From NCBI RefSeq assembly GCF_024679245.1, contig NC_090179.1, forward strand, positions 5,151,320 through 5,215,319: a DNA stretch of 64,000 nt, read 5' to 3'. Every line of letters begins with the position of its first letter. Within the stretch, counting starts at the first letter, position 1. The position numbers and the translations under genes were made by a program. A model generated the notes under the pieces. It did not search any database. It was not told where the DNA came from and was given only the letters and a program-made list of their open reading frames with translations. Source of the stretch: Pseudorasbora parva. Taxonomy: Eukaryota > Chordata > Actinopteri > Cypriniformes > Gobionidae. Below are positions 1-54,215 of this stretch, one piece after another.

Positions 1-727
1 GAGGACAGTGAGATATCAGCCTCTGGCTGCTGTTATGACACCGCATGACGGATCATCTGATGTCATGATGAAGCTCATGTGTTTAGCTTGCGCTCAGGCT
101 CCTGAGGAACATGAAAGAAACTGAGTTATAACAGTATTATCATGTTCATTAATGTGCCATTTGGTTTCCTGGTGTTATCCATTGTTAGAAGGGATGTCAC
201 AGTGAGGAAATGTTCACACTGGGTGGGGCAGAGGTATCATGGAGCGGCTATTGAAATCGGTTTTGAATGCGCTCTCACAAAGCAGACACGTTCAGTATAT
301 AGTTGTATTTTTCATTGTCCTACGGAAATATATATATATATGTGTATTTTTTTTATTTATTTATTTTTACAAAAAATCAAAGCAACAGTGATGGGAAAGT
401 AATGTAATCGGTGTACGTTTGAACAACGTGTTACGTAAGGATCCACTGGAGACAAGCTTGGTGATGAACCCATGTGTAGTTTATTTATATATCCAAACAT
501 GAACAAATTCAACAATGACTTCACAACATGACCTAAAACTTGGGCAAAACATGCACTCACCAACAGTAGGTTACAACATCAATACACAACAAAGTAACAT
601 GGAAAACAATTGGCTTTTTATATACAGGAACTGTGGGAACACATGACAAAGACAACCAATAAACAACCCGAATTAATACAGAACCAATCAGAACATGACA
701 CATTCGCAAAGGGAAGCACAAGACATG

Positions 728-955
728 GGATGAATCCGAAATTGCTCCCTATACCCTCAAATAGGGCACTATTTTGTAGTGGTTTCCGAAACCATAGTGG
801 ACGTTATTTAGTGCACTCATTCACTCATAAAAAAAAAAAAAGTGTGTACAACTGATGTACAAACACTCACTTGTTTTCATTTACTCCTTCAAGTGAACTG
901 TATTAGTGGACTAACATAGGGAATAGTGAATGAGGGTTTAAGGGCAATTTCAGAT
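728..955. repeat. Small inverted-repeat element (MITE-like)
   Basis: The left end reads GATGAATCCGAAATTGC and the right end GGCAATTTCAGATTC, which are imperfect inverse complements about 225 bp apart. A related pair of ends occurs near 47268 and 47504 (TCTGAAATCGCC and GGCAATTTCAGACGC), so this is a dispersed family. No coding capacity. Confidence 0.5.
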
Positions 956-1289
956 TCAGCCACAATCACATGAGGGCAAGGGAAGCACATGGCAAACAGG
1001 AACCATGACAGTGAGAATACAAAAGAAAACCCATGAAAACATTATAAATCAGTAGTGGTTGTGGATGGTGAGGAGTCAATCCAGTGTTCCAGTCATCAGA
1101 AAACACAGCCACTGCACAGCACCCAGAGACCATCTGTGAACATTAGTGTATGACAACACTGATCTTGTGGAACGCAGCACTCATCGATTTGAATTGCATG
1201 TTTTCATGGAAATCTTTGACTAAAAAGAGTAAGTGATTCCTGAGAAACCGTTGAAAGAGGATCAGACCGAGCAGCACAACACACTTTTA

Positions 1290-1790
1290 GCCAATCAGCA
1301 GTAGGGGGCGTGTCCACTTATGTTGGAGGAGGAGTAAAAGTGAGCCAATCAGCAGTAGGGGGCGTGTCCACTTATGTTGGAGGATGAGTAAAAGTGAGCT
1401 AATCAGCGGTAGGGGGCGTATCAACTTATGTTATGACGTGTCCTCTCATGTTGGAGTAGATAGAAGATTGGGTGAGAGTGGAGAGTGAGAGAGGAAGAGT
1501 GAGAGTGAGCCAATCAGGAGTAGGGGGTGTGTCCACTCATGATAGAAGAGTGAGAGTGAGCCAATCAGCAGTAGGGGGTGTGTCCACTCATGATAGAAGA
1601 GTGAGAGTGAGCCAATCAGCAGTAGGGGGTGTGTCCACTCATGATAGAAGAGTGAGAGTGAGCCAATCAGCAGTAGGGGGTGTGTCCACTCATGATAGAA
1701 GAGTGAGAGTGAGCCAATCAGCAGTAGGGGGTGTGTCCACTCATGATAGAAGAGTGAGAGTGAGCCAATCAGCAGTAGGGGCGTGTAACT
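1290..1790. repeat. Minisatellite with a CCAAT box in each unit
   Basis: CCAATC (or CTAATC) recurs at 1292, 1345, 1399, 1510, 1561, 1612, 1663, 1714 and 1765. The first copies are about 54 bp apart and more diverged. The last six are 51 bp apart and nearly identical. Each unit has AGCCAATCAGCAGTAGGGGG followed by a GTGTCC stretch. Because 51 is divisible by three, both strands show long repetitive open frames; these are artefacts of the period, not genes. Confidence 0.9.
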
Positions 1791-2515
1791 TGATTTCATG
1801 CATCTTACCCCTACACTGTTTCCACACTAAATGGTACAGTGATTTCTGTCATTTAGTAAACAGCACATTATTTTTGTACTTAATGTTAATGGCATCTACT
1901 CCTGTAAAATATTTCTGAGAGAGGACCCACCCACATTGCTTTGCTTCTGACACCCATGGTTTTGAGTGTGTGCTGCTGGTGACTAACAACTCTTGCGTGT
2001 TTACTCTTGTGTACTGTATGTTCAATTTCTATTCTTCCTTGTCGTTATTGATCTTCACTTTATTTTTCACAAAGCTTTATTTAGCTTCACTTCTGCTGTG
2101 ATAAAGACACTTCCACTTTTGCGTTGTGTTCATGCATTTTGGGGGTGGAGCAATTATGGCAAGGGTGTGTTTGGTCAGGTTAATTTCAAATATCAACAGT
2201 GTTCAACATCTGATTCTCAGAAATTATTTGCTGCAAGTTAGTAACTATTTATAAAAGAGTGAAGTGACTTGAGACTGCTGCATAGTGAATATATTCTGTT
2301 GCATCTCATGACTGCATTCACAAACTTTCTGTATATCCTAATTCAAATGAGTCTTGCTAAACAAGCAGGATGTCGATCCATTTCAGTTTGTGTTTTGTTG
2401 GCCATCTTCATGTCTGAAATGGTTTGCTAGCACTCATACTCGTCACAATGCTCCGCTACCAACATACAAATGCAGACATTGTGAAAATGACCCAAATTTG
2501 GGGCCAACTTAAAAA

Positions 2516-2750
2516 TATGGAAGCTTGTTTCCGCCACTAAATAAAAAAAAGCAAAATAGTAATTGTGACTTTTTATCTCAGAATTCAGACTTTTTTTCTG
2601 ACAATTGCAAGTTATAAAGTCATAATTCTGTGAGATACTGTCAGAACTTTATAACTTGCAATTGTGATAAAAAAAAGTCAGAATTCTGAGATGAAAAGTC
2701 ACAATTACTATTTTGCTTTTTTAATTTAGTGGCGGAAACGGGCTTCCATA
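2516..2750. mobile_element. Palindromic foldback MITE
   Basis: The two halves are near-perfect inverse complements. The left arm starts TATGGAAGC then TTTCCGCCACTAAAT; the right arm ends ATTTAGTGGCGGAAA then GCTTCCATA. Arms are about 100 bp with a short centre near 2635. It is non-coding, and a transcript through it would fold into one long hairpin. Confidence 0.85.
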
Positions 2751-2807
2751 CAAAAAGCCATTTAAAAAAGTGATTAAAACACAAAGAGAAAGTTGCAATG
2801 GCCAGGA

Positions 2808-2811
<4 letters not shown>

Positions 2812-2844
<33 letters not shown>
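2812..2844. repeat. AT microsatellite
   Basis: An uninterrupted (AT)n tract of about 33 bp at the left edge of the next dispersed repeat. Confidence 0.95.
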
Positions 2845-2848
<4 letters not shown>

Positions 2849-3330
2849 AGGCCAAAAGTTTGGACACATTACTTTTTGTAATGTTTTTGAAAGAAGTTTC
2901 TTCTGCTCATCAAGCCTGAAATTATTGGATCAAAAATACAGATTTTTTTTTAGTATTGTGATTTATTATTATAATTTAAAATAATTGGTTTTCAAATTAT
3001 TATACTTTAAATGATCATTTATTTCTGTGATCAAATCTGCATTTTCAGGATAATTCCTCCAGTCTCCAGTGATCATGATCCTTCAGAAATCATTCTCACA
3101 TGAGGATTTATTATGAGTGTTGGAAACAGTTCTGCTGCCGTATATATCTGATGAATAAAAGGTTCAAAAGAACTGCATTTATTCAAAATAACAACACATT
3201 TTCAAATAATATAAATCTCCTTTAATATAAATTTTAATCAATTTAACACATCCTTGCTGAATAAAATTATTGATTTATTTCAAAAAAAGAAACAAAGAAA
3301 AATTACTCCAAATTACTGACCAGTAGTGTA
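2845..3330. mobile_element. Dispersed cyprinid repeat, non-coding
   Basis: It begins ACAGGCCAAAAGTTTGGACA, a terminus I recognise from abundant fish repeats, and ends near ACCAGTAGTGTAT. An inverted fragment of the same family follows at about 3395-3515, where GATTTCTGAAGGATCAT mirrors ATGATCCTTCAGAAATC at 3075. No open frame of note. The family name is not resolved. Confidence 0.6.
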
Positions 3331-3546
3331 TATTGTGGTTACAAAAGATTTCTATTTTTAAAACATTTGCTTCTTTTTTATTATTATTATTTTTTACTTT
3401 TTATTCATCAAAGTATTATAAAAAAGTATCACAGGTTATGAAAAAATATTAAGCAGCAGAACTGTTTCCAACTTTAAAAATTAATCATCATATTAAAATG
3501 ATTTCTGAAGGATCATTATATATATATATATAGTAGGGGGTATATA

Positions 3547-3674
<128 letters not shown>

Positions 3675-4035
3675 AATAAAACAAGAAAATACAAACATCT
3701 TAACATCTAATGAGTTAGCAATTTCCCTGACTCGTGACAAATCTTTAACACAAAATCAAAATAAGTCTTTTGGGACAGTTTGCTTGCCTGAATTTGGGAG
3801 TAAACGCAGAGGCTTGAAGAGAAGAGCAGGCCAATCGGGCATCAATACGATTACATGACTTCATTTTTTTAGTTGGACGTCCTGTTGTGTTATAGATGTG
3901 TGTAGTGAATGAGGACAGCAGGACATTGTGTAGACCGTTTATATATGAAGCAGCGCTAAAGGAAGTTCTCCACTGTTTGCATGTTATCAGAATGATCCCC
4001 TTTGACCTTGTGTTTGTGTGGTGTCTGATCCGCAG

Positions 4036-45495
<41,460 letters not shown>

Positions 45496-46057
45496 CCCGC
45501 CTCACGCCGAGCAGATCTGTGGCCTGAAGGCTCCATGTTTCTGGAAATCAAGCATCATATGACACCTGCAACATCACGTCCCCCGCGTCTCACCGTGACT
45601 GAAAGGCTTCGGCCTGGACAGATGCTCCAGCTTGAAAACATCCCCTCACAAGCACACACTCATCAGTCGTAACGCATGTCTGTTGTGGCTTACAGTGAGA
45701 TGTTCCTCATACGCTACGTAAATGCAAGCATCCGAGGAAATGAAGTTGGCCGCTGGAGCTCAGACTCGCCCTGCTTCAGATAAAGGCCGTGTTTCGGTAC
45801 AGCTGGTATCGAGACGTGTTGGACGCGGGTCTCTGCACATCCTCCTCGTGTTCGTCTTCACACGTCACTAATATTCCTCGTGTCAGGCCTTTCCCACAGT
45901 GTAAATACAGCTATGGTACATACTGTAAATGTTTGACATTATTTTGTATAATGATTCCACATTGGCGTACTTTTCACGAGAGCACCAGGAAAATAATCAA
46001 CTTTAAAGCGTAAAAAACACGATACATGTGAACTGTGGGCTTTCTCTTCCTCCTCTG

Positions 46058-46309
46058 TAGACCTTATTCACAGCAGCGCCATCTTTGATTTTTAAAGGGA
46101 ATGAGAGCGAGGCTGTCAGGATGGACATTCATCTCTTCAGTGTGTTTTTCGGATTATTTCAGCAGACCAAAATCTCCAGAAAACATGAGCTGTGGAAAAT
46201 GATGTGATCTAGCAGCTTTATAAAGCTTTTTTTTTCTTTTCTTTTTTAACACGGTAAATCACTAGCCTCGCTTTCATACCTGTCATGGCGCCGCTCTGAA
46301 TAAGGTCTA
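46058..46309. mobile_element. MITE with TAGACCTTATTCA ends
   Basis: The left end TAGACCTTATTCACAGCAGC continues to GCCAT; the right end starts ATGGCGCCGCTCTGAATAAG and closes GTCTA. Imperfect inverted repeats of about 25 bp, 252 bp in total, inside the presumed limk1 3' UTR. Confidence 0.8.
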
Positions 46310-47267
46310 TTGTGTGTCCCAGTTCAGCCCTATGGGTCAAATTGACTAATTTACTGTCCTCTTTTACCCCAAAATCCAATATATAATGTGTGTTGAAATG
46401 AATGTAATTTATGGTGATTGAAATATAAAAACCCATCACTGGGTTCTTTTGCTAAATCAATTTCCTCATCTCTTTTTTTGATTTTGGGGTGAAAGATGCA
46501 GCAGGCAGATTTCCTGTGCTCTGTGGTGAACCTCAGCCGAAGCGCTTGTGTTTTGGAACGGCAGAGCCTGGTTTCAGACCCACACGCGGGACGGTGGGAC
46601 GAATCCAGCTCAACGGATCAAACCAATGCTCAATCTTTGAGTTTACACGACGCCGCTGGTGTAAAACGCTTCTCTCGATGTTTCCTCGTCCGTCCTCCTC
46701 CACCTGTCCAGCTGTTCTCATAACGATGAACAAATGTCATTATAAAAACACAACGGAGGATCGCCAGGAGAGCACGTGTACAGACTGAAAGAAAAAAAAA
46801 GACAAAAAAGTTAAAACACAGCCTCTTCCTCTCTCTTTTTGAATAGAACCACTATTTTCTCTTTTATAAAAGGTTTAAATGATTTCATTTGCACTATGGA
46901 AGAAAGCGTCTGCCGCTCGAGCCTTTTGGTTTCTTTGGGTTGTCTGGTTGGTGATTGTATGAATGCACGTCACTGATGGAGCCTTTTGTGACGTTTGGCC
47001 CCTGACGCCGTGTCTCCTGAGCAGCAGAAAACACAAACCCAGTCATTAACGTATCTCAATCACCGGCTGCCGCTGAAGTCAACATGAAGCAGTCCATACT
47101 GTCAGCCTTGGCATTAACCAGAACTGGATGAGTGCGTTCACTATCGCTACGGTTTTGATCAAGTCTGTCCAGTCCTGCTCCTGCAGAGTTCAGCTCTAGC
47201 CCTGATTAAACACGCCTGAACCAGCGAATCAAGGTCTTCAGGATCACTAGAATCAGATGGGCTGTGT

Positions 47268-47504
47268 CTGAAATCGCCTTCTATACCCTCACGATTCCCT
47301 CCTTTACTCCACTAGTCTACAGGAGTGGATGAAAATGTGAATTCGACATCCAGTGCACTGGAAGGGCTGCCGCTTATGCATAGTACACGCTTGCTGTTTA
47401 TAATCTGAAATTTAGTATAATAATTTCAGATACCACTACAAATGGCTGTCCCCTCGAGAAGTGTTTAAGGGTATAGGGGGCAATTTCAGACGCATCCTTG
47501 GTCA
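47268..47504. repeat. Inverted-repeat element, same family as 728-955
   Basis: The left end TGTCTGAAATCGCCTTCTAT and the right end GGGGGCAATTTCAGACGCAT are inverted repeats, with CTATACCCTCA and AGGGTATAG blocks inside. Confidence 0.65.
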
Positions 47505-49600
47505 TATTATTAGGAGATATGAGGCTCTACAATTAGAGAAGGTGTAACAGCCTACATGGTTCACGTGTGCCTTGATGACCAATCACATTACAGCCTTGAC
47601 ATTAGTGAATATCAGTTGAATCTCATTACAACGTTTCCATTATCCAGTGTTATGTGACTAAAATGTTGGTATGTTTAAGTATATTACAGTCACCGCACTA
47701 GCCATTCTTTATAATCGAAGGAGATGTAGGCGTGTTATCCAAGTATTAATGTTAAGGAAAGACTCTTATACTAGGGAGCGGCCACACGTGAGGTTTTTCT
47801 CCTTCATATCTGCTTCTGAGTCTACATAAATTGTAGTGTTTCTTTATTGTTTAGAATCCAGTATTCCCCTAATTATTTTGTCCTTCATACGTTTAGTCTG
47901 TTTCGTCTTCTGGCCAAACCGTAGACCGTATAAAACAATGGGCACGGCGTCACCTTTAGGTTTCTGAGGAGTTTTTTAAAGCCCAAACTGGGTGGAGCCG
48001 GGCGTCTCCATCTTAGCCAAAATAGCTCGTTTAACCAAAAATTTCCAAAGAGGCGGGACGTGAGTCGAGCTGAGGGACCTGGGGGCTGAAACCAGCAACA
48101 GCAATCCACCTGTCACTCAAGTGACCACGCCCTTAATTATGCACAACTTTAAGGCTTTATAGTTTAATTTAACAGTGAGCTTTAAATCACCCCCTCACAG
48201 TCGTCATGAAGGGTGAAATTAGCTATACAGACCTAAATCACTTTTTGTCCCAGACGTTTTTTTCTGCTGTAAAGTTGGGCATTTTAACATGGGGGTCTAT
48301 GGGATTGACTCTCTTCTGGAGCCTGCCTCTAGTGGCCAGTCTGTGAATTGCAGTTTAACTTTTCACTTCCGTGTTGGATTCAAGAGAGAGGCCCCGTAAA
48401 TAAATAATAAACTACACCAGTACGTCAGGTGACCTGTAAATGTGAAGGGAAAAAAAATCCATTGCCGTTTTGCGAAATTCGAATCGCCTTAGGAGACCGT
48501 TATATGGGAGTTTTTGTGAAATTGACATTTCCATTGGCCGTATTTTCAATTCACATCTTCAGTTTGTGCAATTTCAGGGGTAATGGAAATGCTTCCATAC
48601 TTGCCGCAAAATTTTATAAACTCTTATACATTTTTTCGGTGCAATCCGAAGAGCAAACATGTTGTAGATTAGCCGATAGGCAGTTGATTCATTAAATGAT
48701 GCACAAAAGCGGTAGTGAAGCCTCTCCTCCCTTGACATCCATCCAAAAACAAAACAGCCCTCTGTACAGCAGCGTTACACTAGTTTTTGCTAACCTATAA
48801 CTCTGGCGTTACAATCGAGGATCAGGATTGGACAGTCCTGAAATAGATTTGGCTATTGGTTAATATGAACTGGTAAGCCTGCACAAGCCTGCATGTTACT
48901 ACATTATGACGAAGACGATCGCTGATTTCATGTTGACTTTAAGCCCTGATGATTTGATATCAGTACTATCAGCATTGCCACTAATTAAAAGCCATATTGC
49001 TATGTAAGCCATTAAACGGAATGGATTACGAGTCCAATCCAAATACTGATTGAAAATGGATTTGAACCAAAAATCTTCAGGTGATTTGCGATCTGCTGCT
49101 CGGGCGTCCGGCGTCCGGCCACACTGCTGCCTACTGAGAGTCCTGTAGCATGACGACTGCTCCGCGTCCATCCATCTTCATGTCCCGGTCGGACCAGACG
49201 GAAAGAGCACTTAAATGATGTAGTCTGGCCTCTAGAAGTCCAGCTCAGGGTCATAGCATGCATGGCATCAGGCAAACATCCATGAGGAAGTGTTCAAAGG
49301 TACTCCACATGACCGACTGCTGCAGAAACGATGGCTTTACCTCTCTCGACATTGCTGTGCCTTTGTTTTACGCTAGCCTTGCCAACGACTTGTAGTGTGT
49401 TTTGAGCCGGATTAGTCCGTCATCGCTTACCTGTTTCCTTTTTGTTCTTCAGATATATTTATATTTTCCATGTTTTCTTTGTCCAGATTGCTATTTTAGG
49501 TTTATGGTTTCTTGTAATTTAATGTTTTTACTGAAGCTGTGAAAATGACTCTGCACTTTAAACGCACTGGCCGTGAAACGTTGAACTTTGAAGGAGACAG

Positions 49601-49606
49601 AATAAA
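49601..49606 (+). terminator. limk1: Candidate limk1 poly(A) signal
   Basis: AATAAA follows a non-repeat AT-rich stretch and precedes a GU-rich region 20-65 bases downstream, as expected for cleavage near 49620. Confidence 0.5.
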
Positions 49607-50132
49607 CTGACGCTCCTGATGTTACGCCGCTGTCTCTCGACTCATCATTGCTGCTGTGTTCAGGTGTGTCTCACTCCATTCCTGGCATGCCAGCTGTAAC
49701 CGCTTTCCCACAATGGTTTTGTATTCTTTATCAGGCATTCAGCTTATGGCTTTGTGATCATAGTGATTCACAGGGGACAGATGAATACGGTGACAGTTCA
49801 ACATGTGAAGTTCGTTGTTTTGAAGAGCCTGACAGACAACAGAAGCCCTGTTTACACCTGGTATTAAGATGCGTTTTGGTCGATCGGATCACAAGATGGT
49901 AAATACAGGTGTACACAGGGTCTAAAATGTTTTGAGCTTGTCCATTTTCGTCCAGATGTAGTTAAAAACACATTCGACCGGATTGCTTTCATAGTGTTAA
50001 CGCTCATGTGGTCAAACAGCCACTAAAAGACCATCTTCTAAAAGACCTACTGAACTAATGCGTGAATATTATGGGAAGCGCGAGCCAGACGGGATTTAAA
50101 CTTTGTTGACTCGAGACCCAAGTTTGGTTTAA

Positions 50133-51355
50133 ACGTGCAGTATGCAACTTTTGGCCACTAGGGGTCACTCATTCAAAATAATAACAACAGACGTACTTTG
50201 ATGACGTCGGGAAAGTGCGTGGGCTCATGGGAGTTGTTGTCATTCTGTATATCAACTGTTCAATAAGGAAATACATTTCAATTTAGTTTATCATTACCAA
50301 CATAAAACATAGTAAATGAGAGAACCATGGGCACCAGCAATACGTTGTTTATTGGAACACGCGCTGTGTCGCTCCCCACGTTCATCAATCATTCTAATAA
50401 ACATTTATTTTGGAACTCAGAGATATATGAATAAGTAGATCATTATTAAATCGATATTATATGTAGCTAGTATTAACATTTAATATAAGGTGACCGTCAC
50501 TTTTATCATTTGACCAAGATAGTGGCATATTACCTTATGAAGCTAACGTTACTTTCTCCAGCTACATATAAAACCAATAATAGCTAGTCCATCTGCGTTT
50601 TACACGACATCATCGTGTCACCAAATATACGGATAGAAATATACTTTTGAATCAGTTTTAAAAAGTCTCTGTTTCAGTCTCCAAAAACACAGAATCCGCC
50701 TGTTTGAAAAGCCGATGCAATACAAAATGTATACGTATTCAGCTAAACGCGTCTCAATGTGGTCAAGATCGCTATGCAATATGCAAACATACAGCATGTT
50801 ATGATTATATGATTATTATGTTAGCTGAATGGTTACTTAATTACCTGTTTATTAAAACGAAAGCGAGATCAGCATATCTCTCTGCAGTCCGAGCTTGTCA
50901 CGAAGATTTCGCCATCTTTCAAAGGCTTCTCCAAGGTTTACACGTCTCTTGCTTCTTCTACTGTCCCAAAATCTTCTCGGGTCATTTTTTTCACCCGTAC
51001 GTTTGCGCTTTGAGCTGGCAAAACGTACAGGCAAAGAGTAGTCATGATCCATTATCATACAGACTTTTTTATACGGGTGTTCCCCTTATACTGTCTGTCA
51101 GTGTTCCTCTTTGAGTTTGGCGGTTCCGCCGAGTTCGCAGGAAGCAAGACGCAAACGTGGATATGACGTGAAAGACGGGCGACATAACGGAAATAAAGAC
51201 ACGGTCCGTGTCTTCGAATTAAAATATTAATTTCTCTGGATTTAGAAGTTAATTGGAACTGTCGGGATAATGTAAACACACAACTTTAAAAAATATATAA
51301 CATAGATATAGTGATCTTTTCAATTTTTAATGCTGAAACATTACATATTGTGCCT
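50133..51355. mobile_element. TTAA-flanked element, 1.2 kb
   Basis: TTAA at 50129-50132 and 51356-51359. The left end ACGTGCAGTATGCAAC and the right end TTACATATTGTGCCT are imperfect inverted repeats, related to the element at 5036-5400. No transposase frame found. Confidence 0.75.
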
Positions 51356-51365
51356 TTAAAGATAA

Positions 51366-52064
51366 AGGGCCGTATTTGAACGATCTGAGCACATGGCTGA
51401 AGTTCATGCCGCAGGTAGGGTGCGTCAAATCCACTTTTGATAGATTAATGAGGGGGGAAACGAGTGGCGCGCCAGGTGTATGATCCAAAAGGATTGTCCC
51501 TCGTCTCTTAAAGAGTCATGGGTGTGTTTTGGGCATAATAAACCAATCAGAGTCTCATCTCCCATTCCCTTTAAAAGCCAGTTGCTATTGCAAGATGGCG
51601 GTTTCACCATTTACATGGAGGGATTTGTGAGTAGAAAGACTGATGCTTCTCCAGAGAGGAATCCTTTTATTTTTTATATTGAAAAATGTGTGTGTGCTGC
51701 TGCGCATCCCTGTGTGTGTAATAATCAGAGTGTTTGCGTGTTGTGCACCGCCTATAGGCTCATATTACTAACACACCCTTTAAATAACACACTAAATCCT
51801 GCACTATTGCCTTTAGAGCAGGTGTGTGTTGGTCAATGGTCAGTGGTTTTCAGTTCCTCAACACATCAACGCTCCAGCAATGCTCCTGAACACTCCTGGT
51901 TTTCAGACCAGCACACCCATGGGGGAACAGATGAGCCAGTGCGTTTGATATTTAAACAACGCGGAGCTGGACGTGAACATGAGAACTGCGTCGGCTGAAA
52001 CTAGCAGCAAACACTTGTGTCATGACAGGTGTCGCATTGCGCCGGGTGTATGATAGGGCCCTAA
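51366..52064. mobile_element. Element with AGGGCCxTAT inverted ends
   Basis: The left end AAAGGGCCGTATTTGAAC and the right end CCGGGTGTATGATAGGGCCC are inverted at the tips, with GCGCCAGGTGTATGATCC repeated inside. The 172-codon open frame over it looks like chance. Confidence 0.55.
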
Positions 52065-52729
52065 AAACATCCCAAGCACAATGTTCTCTCTCCATTCCTG
52101 ATTTGTAACACACACCTACACCATTCGGCTGGTCTTGCGGCTGTCAGAGCAGAAACGAAAGTTGATTATTTGTGTTTTTCCATCGTCTCCGTTCACATTC
52201 ATATGTAAAGTGTGAGCTTATTTTGTCCATTTAGAACGAAAGATCTGAAAAAGTCCATAAGTTTACTTGCCCATAGACTCCCCTAGATGAAATCAGGACA
52301 GAAGTGGCTGAAAGTGGACAAAAGAGACACCAGATGTGAACGGGAATGAGTCTCCCTTGTCTACTTGTGATCCGATCGCCCAAAACACATTGGCAAAAAT
52401 GATAAAAATGGTCATGAAAGGATGAAAGTCTAAACTATAGATGTTATTGTTGCCGAAAAACTTGATAGGGTTGAATTTTTAGTTTAGATTTATTTAGCAT
52501 TTATTTACAGTGAGGAAAATAAGTATTTGAACACACTGCTATTTTACAAGTTCTCCCACTTGGAAATCACGGAGGGGTCTGAAATTGTCACCGTAGGTGC
52601 ATGTCACCTGTGAGAGACATAATCTAAACATAAAAATCCAGAAATCACAACATATTATTTTTTTTACTCTTTATTTGTATAATACCACTGCAAATGAAAT
52701 AAGTATTTGAACACCTGAGAAAATCAATG

Positions 52730-54215
52730 TTAATATTTGGTACAGTAGCCTTTGTTTGCAATTCCAGAGGTCAAACGTTTCCTGAAGTTTTTCACCAGGT
52801 TTGCACACACTGCAGGAGGGATACTGGCCCACTCCTCCACACAGATCTTCTCTAGATCCGTCAGGTTTCTGTTTTTTTTTATATATATAACAAAAAAGTT
52901 TTACATTTGTTTATTTTTTAACAAATGTAAAGACTTTTCACACCAAAAGTAGATATTAAGCCTCAGGAAACACTTACCTCACCAATAAAAACAAAAAATC
53001 TGACTCATTAAAGGTCAGCAGCAGGTACACTGGTCAATAAAGTGAGATTAAATGCATAAAAATATTTCATTTATTTAACATATTTAATTTTTGGAGGTTT
53101 GCATAGTATTCTGATTTTGCATTTCACAGATTGTATTAATTTTAAGGAATACTCTGAGTATTTTTTGTGCAAATGAGATGAGATGAGATGTAGTAAATGC
53201 ACGCTTGCACTGAGCCTAAAACTGCAATAACTATCATGTTTACACACAACAGCTCCACTACATTACGATTTGTCTCAACATTGGGACGAGAGCAGTTAGT
53301 CAATAAATGGAAAAATAAAGTAACTTGCGTTACTTATTTGAAAGAGTAACTCAGATATTTTGTTGTAAATTTTAAAAGTAATGCAGTACTTTACTAGTTA
53401 CTTGAAAAAGTAATCTTATTACGTAACTCAAGTTACTTGTAATGAGTTACCCCCAACACTGCTCCTTGGTTATCCTGGCTGTGCTTCGGGTCATTGTCCT
53501 GTTGGAAGACCCAGCCTCGATACATCTTCAATGCTCTAACTGAGGGAAGGAGATTATTCCCCAAAATCTCACAATAAATGGCCCGGTCATCCTCTCCTTA
53601 ATACAGTACAGTCGCCCTGTCCCATGTGCAGAAAAACACCCCCACAGCATGATGCTACCACCCCCATGCTTCACAGTAGAGATGGTGTTCTTGGGATGGT
53701 TCTCATCATTCTTCTTCCTCCAAACACATTTAGTGGAATTATGACCAAAATGTTCTATTTTGGTCTGATCTGACCACATGACTTTTTCCCATGACTCCTC
53801 TGGATCATCCAAATGGCCATTGGCAAACTTAAGATGGGCCTGGACATGTGCTGGTTTAAGCAGGGGAACTTTCAGTTCCATGCATGATTTTAAACCATGA
53901 CGTCTTAGTGAATTACCAACAGTAACCTTGGAAACGGTGGTCCCAGCTCTTTTCAGGTCATTGACCAGCTCCTCCTGTGTAGTTCTGGGCTGATTTCTCA
54001 CCTTTCTTAGGATCATTGAGACCCCACAGGGTGAGATCTTGCATGGAGCCCTAGTCTGAAGGAAATCGACTGTCATGTTTAGCTTCTTCCATTTTCTAAT
54101 GGAAGAAGCTATTAGAAAATAGCCCCCCCCCCCTCCCCCCGTAGCCCTTTCCAGCCTTGTGGAGGTGTACAATTTTATCTCTAGTGTCTTTGGACACCTC
54201 TTTGGTCTTGGCCAT
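52730..54215 (-). pseudogene. Tc1/mariner-type transposase, broken
   Basis: A cut-and-paste DDE transposase remnant. The N-terminus ([16 protein letters not shown], start at 54213-54215) runs into a G/C homopolymer near 54121-54140 that breaks the frame. The middle is open at 53528-54172: RKWKKLNM, then [20 protein letters not shown] (helix-turn-helix region), then [13 protein letters not shown] with the first catalytic Asp. [12 protein letters not shown] follows in another frame near 53490 with the second Asp. A foreign repeat (about 52872-53457) replaces the segment that should carry the catalytic Glu. The C-terminus ([15 protein letters not shown], ending KGYCTKY) lies at 52730-52870. The product cannot be active. 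Confidence 0.92.
52872..53457. mobile_element. Repeat inserted in the transposase gene
   Basis: The right end is a tract ending AGTTACTTGTAATGAGTTAC and CCCCAACACTG, the known terminus of an abundant fish DNA repeat (AGTGTTGGGGGTAAC when inverted). The left end is not clean, so part of the host transposon was probably lost. Confidence 0.65.

Larger units (their letters stand above)
45496..49625 (+). other. limk1: Probable limk1 3' UTR with embedded repeats
   Basis: No AATAAA lies between the stop and 49600 in a convincing setting. AATAAA at 49601-49606 is followed by TGTTCAGGTGTGTCTC-type GU-rich sequence. The first 500 bases after the stop are GC-richer, like exon sequence. Repeats inside include a MITE at 46058-46309 and fragments at about 47175-47504 and 47930-48360. 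The true end could be earlier. Confidence 0.45.
49852..52395. mobile_element. Dispersed element with two nested insertions
   Basis: The left arm has CCTGTTTACACCTGGTATTA and TCGATCGGATCACAAG; the right arm has CTTGTGATCCGATCGCCCAA and CACCAGATGTGAACGG, inverse counterparts. Between the arms sit a TTAA-flanked element (50133-51355) and another with AGGGCC ends (about 51366-52064). Confidence 0.65.

Noticed and set aside
1446..1918. Long repetitive open frames on both strands
   Set aside because: They are produced by the 51-bp minisatellite, whose period is a multiple of three. No start context, splice sites or known domain.
51480..51998. 172-codon + frame, the second longest in the window
   Set aside because: It lies across a non-autonomous repeat, has no domain and no conserved-looking composition; judged to be chance.
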